Assembly: GCA_945910005.1 (NCBI GenBank)
Contig: OX246745.1
Span: forward strand, 6,327,591-6,391,590
Direction: 5' to 3'
Length of the DNA: 64,000 nt
From: Isoperla grammatica
Taxonomy: Eukaryota; Arthropoda; Insecta; Plecoptera; Perlodidae
The translations under genes were made by a program, and so were the position numbers. Positions 59,883-64,000 of the stretch are shown here, one piece after another (the stretch's first letter is position 1; the number at the start of each line of letters is the position of its first letter). The notes beneath the pieces were generated by a model. That model had not been told where the DNA came from, ran no database searches, and saw only the letters and a list, made by a program, of their open reading frames with translations.

Positions 59883-60290
59883 AAGACACTGATAGAAATG
59901 ACTCAACGTTAGCACACGAAGCTTAGAACCGCTATACCGGTGTTTCTAAATGTTTTCCCAGTCACAAGGTGAATGCTGCGATTGATTCATAGTTGATACA
60001 CTAACCAACTTATATGACTGGTCAAAGTTACACCGTCCTTTCGGATGGGACGTTAAGCCGATGGTCCCCTTGGTACTTTTCGATAGGAGTAGGCTACGTG
60101 CCCGTTCCAGGTTTCCCCTCCTCCCTTCCTCATTATCAATCATCAATCACTACTCATCTGGCTAAAGAGGGCATTGTGCCCTACACTGGCCTTAATTACA
60201 ATAAAATAAATGGTATACTAACTGTCGACGAACCTCCTTCTGGATAATATCGAATACCACAATACCTAGTTAGTCACAAAGAGGGGCGTT
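59883..60290 (+). repeat. Old SINE-1 split by a SINE-4 insertion
   Basis: Degraded SINE-1 head and body (cccagtcacaaggtgaatgc) precede a SINE-4. The SINE-1 tail (acctagttagtcacaaagag) resumes at about 60262. Confidence 0.5.
60018..60215 (+). repeat. SINE-4 copy
   Basis: Shares accgtcctttcggatgggac, ccgatggtccccttggtact, gagtaggctacgtgcc and ggtttcccctcctccct with 4386-4570. Confidence 0.7.
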
Positions 60291-60299
60291 GATTGTTTG

Positions 60300-61270
60300 T
60301 TGTATTTAATTATTTGTTGATAAAGTATCGCTGGTTAAAAAAATACACATTCTACTTATCTGAAGTAGAAGTGTGTGTAAGGGGCCGCTGAAGAATACTC
60401 CAATATGAATACAAAATCATGCATAATTTTTAGTATTTAGTGTTAACCCCGGTCGCATGCAAACATACGTAAGTAAAATGATGCATAGTTCATAAGGATG
60501 TATTACAAAAAGGCACCGATATGTGTACAATTAAAACAAATTATTGTACACCATGATGAATAGAAGATATAAGTACGGTAATGTGTAACGAATATTTTGT
60601 AAAATGCCAAAAAAAAAAACACTTCCACGATTTTTTCAAAATGATTTTCTAACCATTTAATTAAAATTTACACGTATCGATACCTGTGTTTACGTTTTTA
60701 CTATACAATCATGCAAAATTCCAGAAATATACAATTCTTTCTGATAGCAGAAAACACTTAGCCCTATGGTCACCTTCATGTGAAGCCTTAGTTGAGGGCT
60801 TTGTTGTACCTTGATGACTTTGCCTCCTCTATCATATTGACTGTGGTTTGTATGGTGCACCCTTCCCACCCCCTACGAGAGTGGTTCGCCAACTGAGCCA
60901 CAGTGACCGTATGAGGCGGTCAAACTAAAGGTGTTACACTGTCGCAGGTTCAAGTTCAATGCACCTCACGTATCTGAGGATACGACATGACCTCGACTTT
61001 GACCTTTAGTAGACCTGTGACGTCAGAGAATGTGACACAATCGGAGACGATCGTGAATGTAAAAACAACTATATGTTACGTTACATAGATCAAGAACCCA
61101 TAATAAAACGGTAATCACGAAAAATGTGGACGAAACAATTTGTAACACAAAATATATTGTTTCTCTATTAATTTAACTCGTTGTTTTTAGTTGTATTTGT
61201 AGAATATTGAAACACCCGTTCATAATGTGTATATTTTTATAAAAAACACTCTAGTTAACTGGAAAATATG
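60300..61270. other. Gene-less stretch
   Basis: A weak tRNA-like stretch (ctgtcgcaggttcaagttca) near 60941 may be an old SINE. Nothing else recognised. Confidence 0.4.
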
Positions 61271-61277
61271 TAATAAA

Positions 61278-61363
61278 AAACACTGTAGGACTTACCCAGT
61301 TAAAATTTTTTCGATATTGGACAACATCGAAAAAATGTTAACTGTGAAAGTTCTACAGTGTTT
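61278..61363. repeat. Hairpin, 86 bp
   Basis: aaacactgtagga and cccagttaa pair with ttaactgtg and ttctacagtgttt around an attttttcgat / atcgaaaaaat stem. The outer sequence repeats part of the arm. Confidence 0.65.
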
Positions 61364-61369
61364 GTTATT

Positions 61370-64000
61370 GTATATTCTTGTAATTTTAAAATCAAATCAA
61401 ATAAATCAAATGTATGCAACATTATTTTTATAGTTTTTAGGCATGCGCACATGTGAATGTGATGTTAATGTGCGGCAAAGTGACACGATTCTGTACGCCC
61501 AAGTTACACAAAGTGTCAGTTGGTACAATGTTTATTAGACCACTTGGTTTTGATTGTCACTCCACAGCTCCGGTTTGCCCTGAAAGCTCACCTCATTTAG
61601 ACCGCGGGTCGTGCTTAAGCTCAATGAACAAATCACAAGCTTGGTCTATTATTTTAGTCTCGACCAAGACAAAGAAACTGTTTCTAAATTTAAAAAAGGT
61701 AAAACGTGACAGACCTTTTTCTAGCAAGCATTATCCCACAGTAAAGGTAGCATCGCATGGCTGTGTGGTTGAACACCTGTTATAAAATATTAATTTACAA
61801 TCTTTGAGTATTCATCTTGTGTTCACTGTAAAGAAAAGTTTTAATTGATTTTTTTCTTAGTTCTCATTGAAGAATACAATTCCGAAATAATGTGTATTTT
61901 TTTTAATAGCTCAACCATTTATTCATAATCAATCAAGAACATTAATTATTTGATTTTTAAGTAAATCCATACACATCATTTATCAACTGTATTATTTTGC
62001 GTTGTTACTAACACTAAATACAAAAGAAGGTACTATTTTTAACTTTGATGTCCCTAACTATGCAAAATTATAGATGTGTGCGTTTAAAAGCCAAGGTGGT
62101 CCAAAACAACGCGTAAATCTACTTCATGTGTATAAGCTAGCTCAACAAAACTAACATTCATGAACTAATTTATGTGTAAATCTTTCAAACGATGAAGAGG
62201 CTTCTTGCTATGTGGTAAATACAACCATCTGCTACACTATTACCGGTATAACTACCGGAGTATGTGTTGCACTCAATGCACCTGCTGCTAATACGCCGCC
62301 TACATTGTATAATGTTGTACAAGTACAGCTGTTGTAATACCTAATACTACTGACATACTCTCGCACACAAGATAACATAACCTGAAATCAGAATTAATAA
62401 AACACACGCATATACAACTATCCGGTTTCTTATAAGGCACAGCTAGCATACGGGTGTTAAATATTTTCATCACTATTTTTTAATGTCAAGAATTCAATAC
62501 ATAACTTAAATGTATGTTTCCTATTAATGAAATACATCTATGGTGAGGACTAAAATGTAGATATTTTCACAGCTGGAGGTCGCGAGAGCGTTTAAAGATC
62601 GGAGGTGAAAAGTTGTCAACATCATTGTATAATTAAGGTCTTCCACATAGACTTATCGTTTTGATTAAGACTGGTTTGGTGTTCAAAGTGTTTGCTTACT
62701 GGGACACGGTATCATTTGTGAAACTAATTGTGTCAATGATAATGTTAGTGTGAGTGAATTAGATGCTAGGGTGCAAGAGAAAGGAGCCGGGTCGGGAACT
62801 CAACTACTAGGACCGGCTATATCTCACTTCACAGATCTCTCACGATAGGACTCATCATGTTTTCACTGTTAGACACTAATCTACTGTATTCCACACACAA
62901 TTAATTAAAAGGCATTATATTCCGGACGAGTAAAATTTCTTTTGGCACTCAAATTGGGCCCTAACGTTTGTGAACAGTCACAGATAAATGGGGATCGATT
63001 TCCGGAAGAGTATAATGTTATATTGAACTCAAGGTGTGCCTTTCATTATTCAATAATATTACTTATTTCATTATCTCAATAATAAGAACTCCACACTCTT
63101 GATACAATTATGTATTCACAATAACAACTATATCAATACAAATTAATACTTCATAGGTAGAGTTTATTATGAAAATCACAACTTAGAAAGATAGCACACA
63201 ACTTATGTTAAAAATACACACATAAATATAAAACTATAGCAAGGTCACTTACTTGACTCTGGGGTGACACATACTTGAGTAAATAATTGTTTATAATATA
63301 ACGTGGTATTTGACAGTACAGTAACAAATTAATATATATTATATAATGTATAAAACACGGTATAGCTAATACAAGTAGGATAGTTGACTACGTTATAATG
63401 TTGTGACTATAACTTTTGTTTGTAACAAAGTGCTCAGAAAGCAAAATACTTCAAACATAACGTTGGTGTCCGTGGTGAAATTTTATTTCGGTAACTGGTC
63501 ATAAAAACATTCAAAATCCTAATTAATTGTATTTAAAATCTAAAGTGGCAGGTAAAGTTGACACAGCAATTGAGCGGAGCCGACTAGCTTAAAATGTGAA
63601 ACGAAAATGTGAGTCGAAATGTGGCAATCCTTTGTAATTGCTGGCGCGGTACATTGTAGAATCATTTTCCCGGTGTAGCTAAATAGCTTCTTCATTAATC
63701 CCGTATTTACACCGACGCGACAGCTCAGCATCAAAAGTGATCTGACGAGTATCTTGCTATGTGCGAAACATCCGCTAACCCACTCACTCACTCACTCACT
63801 AGTCAACACCAGGCGCGGTTTCTCCAATAAAGAGGCACTTCGATTTAAGGCATCGAATCACAATCTTGTACGCAATAAACCGCTCCAACCCTAATGTGCT
63901 ATGAAGATGATCGCATATGTTGTGACTTGTGAAAGTTGTATTTTGATTAGAAAGACATTCGTGACATACAAAATTACATCGACTGCTAGTGTGATCCGAA
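61370..64000. other. Gene-less stretch to window end
   Basis: A 110-codon frame at 61453-61785 and an 83-codon minus frame at 63540-63791 have no recognised domain. A short (ACTC)n lies near 63781. No repeat family identified. Confidence 0.4.

Noticed and set aside
61453..61785. 110-codon frame as a gene
   Set aside because: No conserved motif, promoter or splice evidence. Its length is possible by chance.

Overview
This is a window of an AT-rich, repeat-dense animal genome, most likely an arthropod and plausibly an insect with a large genome. The evidence is a spliced white/brown-type ABCG gene with GT-AG introns, several families of tRNA-derived SINEs, a degenerate Jockey-type LINE, and many hAT-like, foldback and MITE elements with recognisable termini. 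I cannot name the species. Nothing looks prokaryotic: there are no operons, ribosome binding sites or CRISPR arrays.

Positions 1-5.4 kb (minus strand) hold the 5' half of an ABCG half-transporter that most resembles the eye-pigment transporter Brown. Nine coding exons with consistent intron phases give 360 codons of a complete nucleotide-binding domain and run off the left edge just before the first membrane segment. A likely TATA promoter and non-coding first exon lie at 5.29-5.42 kb. Its introns carry SINE pieces and small inverted-repeat elements.

From 5.5 to 40 kb I find no confident host gene. The region is built of microsatellites, LINE remnants, SINEs, hAT elements with 8-bp target duplications (9178-9621; 21876-23138), hairpins, long foldback elements (32681-33602; 34914-35170), and four tandem arrays: 56 bp x ~6.6, 53 bp x ~6.7, 11 bp x 16 and 91 bp x ~17.

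At 40.3-40.76 kb there is a probable plus-strand promoter and first exon (TATA box, leader, four codons, good splice donor). A candidate terminal exon at 45.94-46.09 kb encodes a basic peptide with a Gly-Arg-Arg amidation-like site and is followed by a polyadenylation signal. The two may belong to one small secreted-peptide gene, but I could not complete the splicing.

From 41.9 to 50.8 kb lie GC-rich repeat blocks bounded by a 16-bp inverted terminal sequence, then a 2.8-kb foldback element with a 1.1-kb hAT element nested in it; the hAT keeps a perfect 8-bp target duplication. The remainder (51-64 kb) holds SINEs, a hAT MITE (54298-54659), a Jockey-like reverse transcriptase fossil (55.68-56.34 kb), microsatellites and unique AT-rich DNA. 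The main story is layered transposition rather than an obvious new gene system. The best leads are the putative peptide gene, the foldback/hAT nest and the terminal-inverted-repeat pair at 41892 and 48009.
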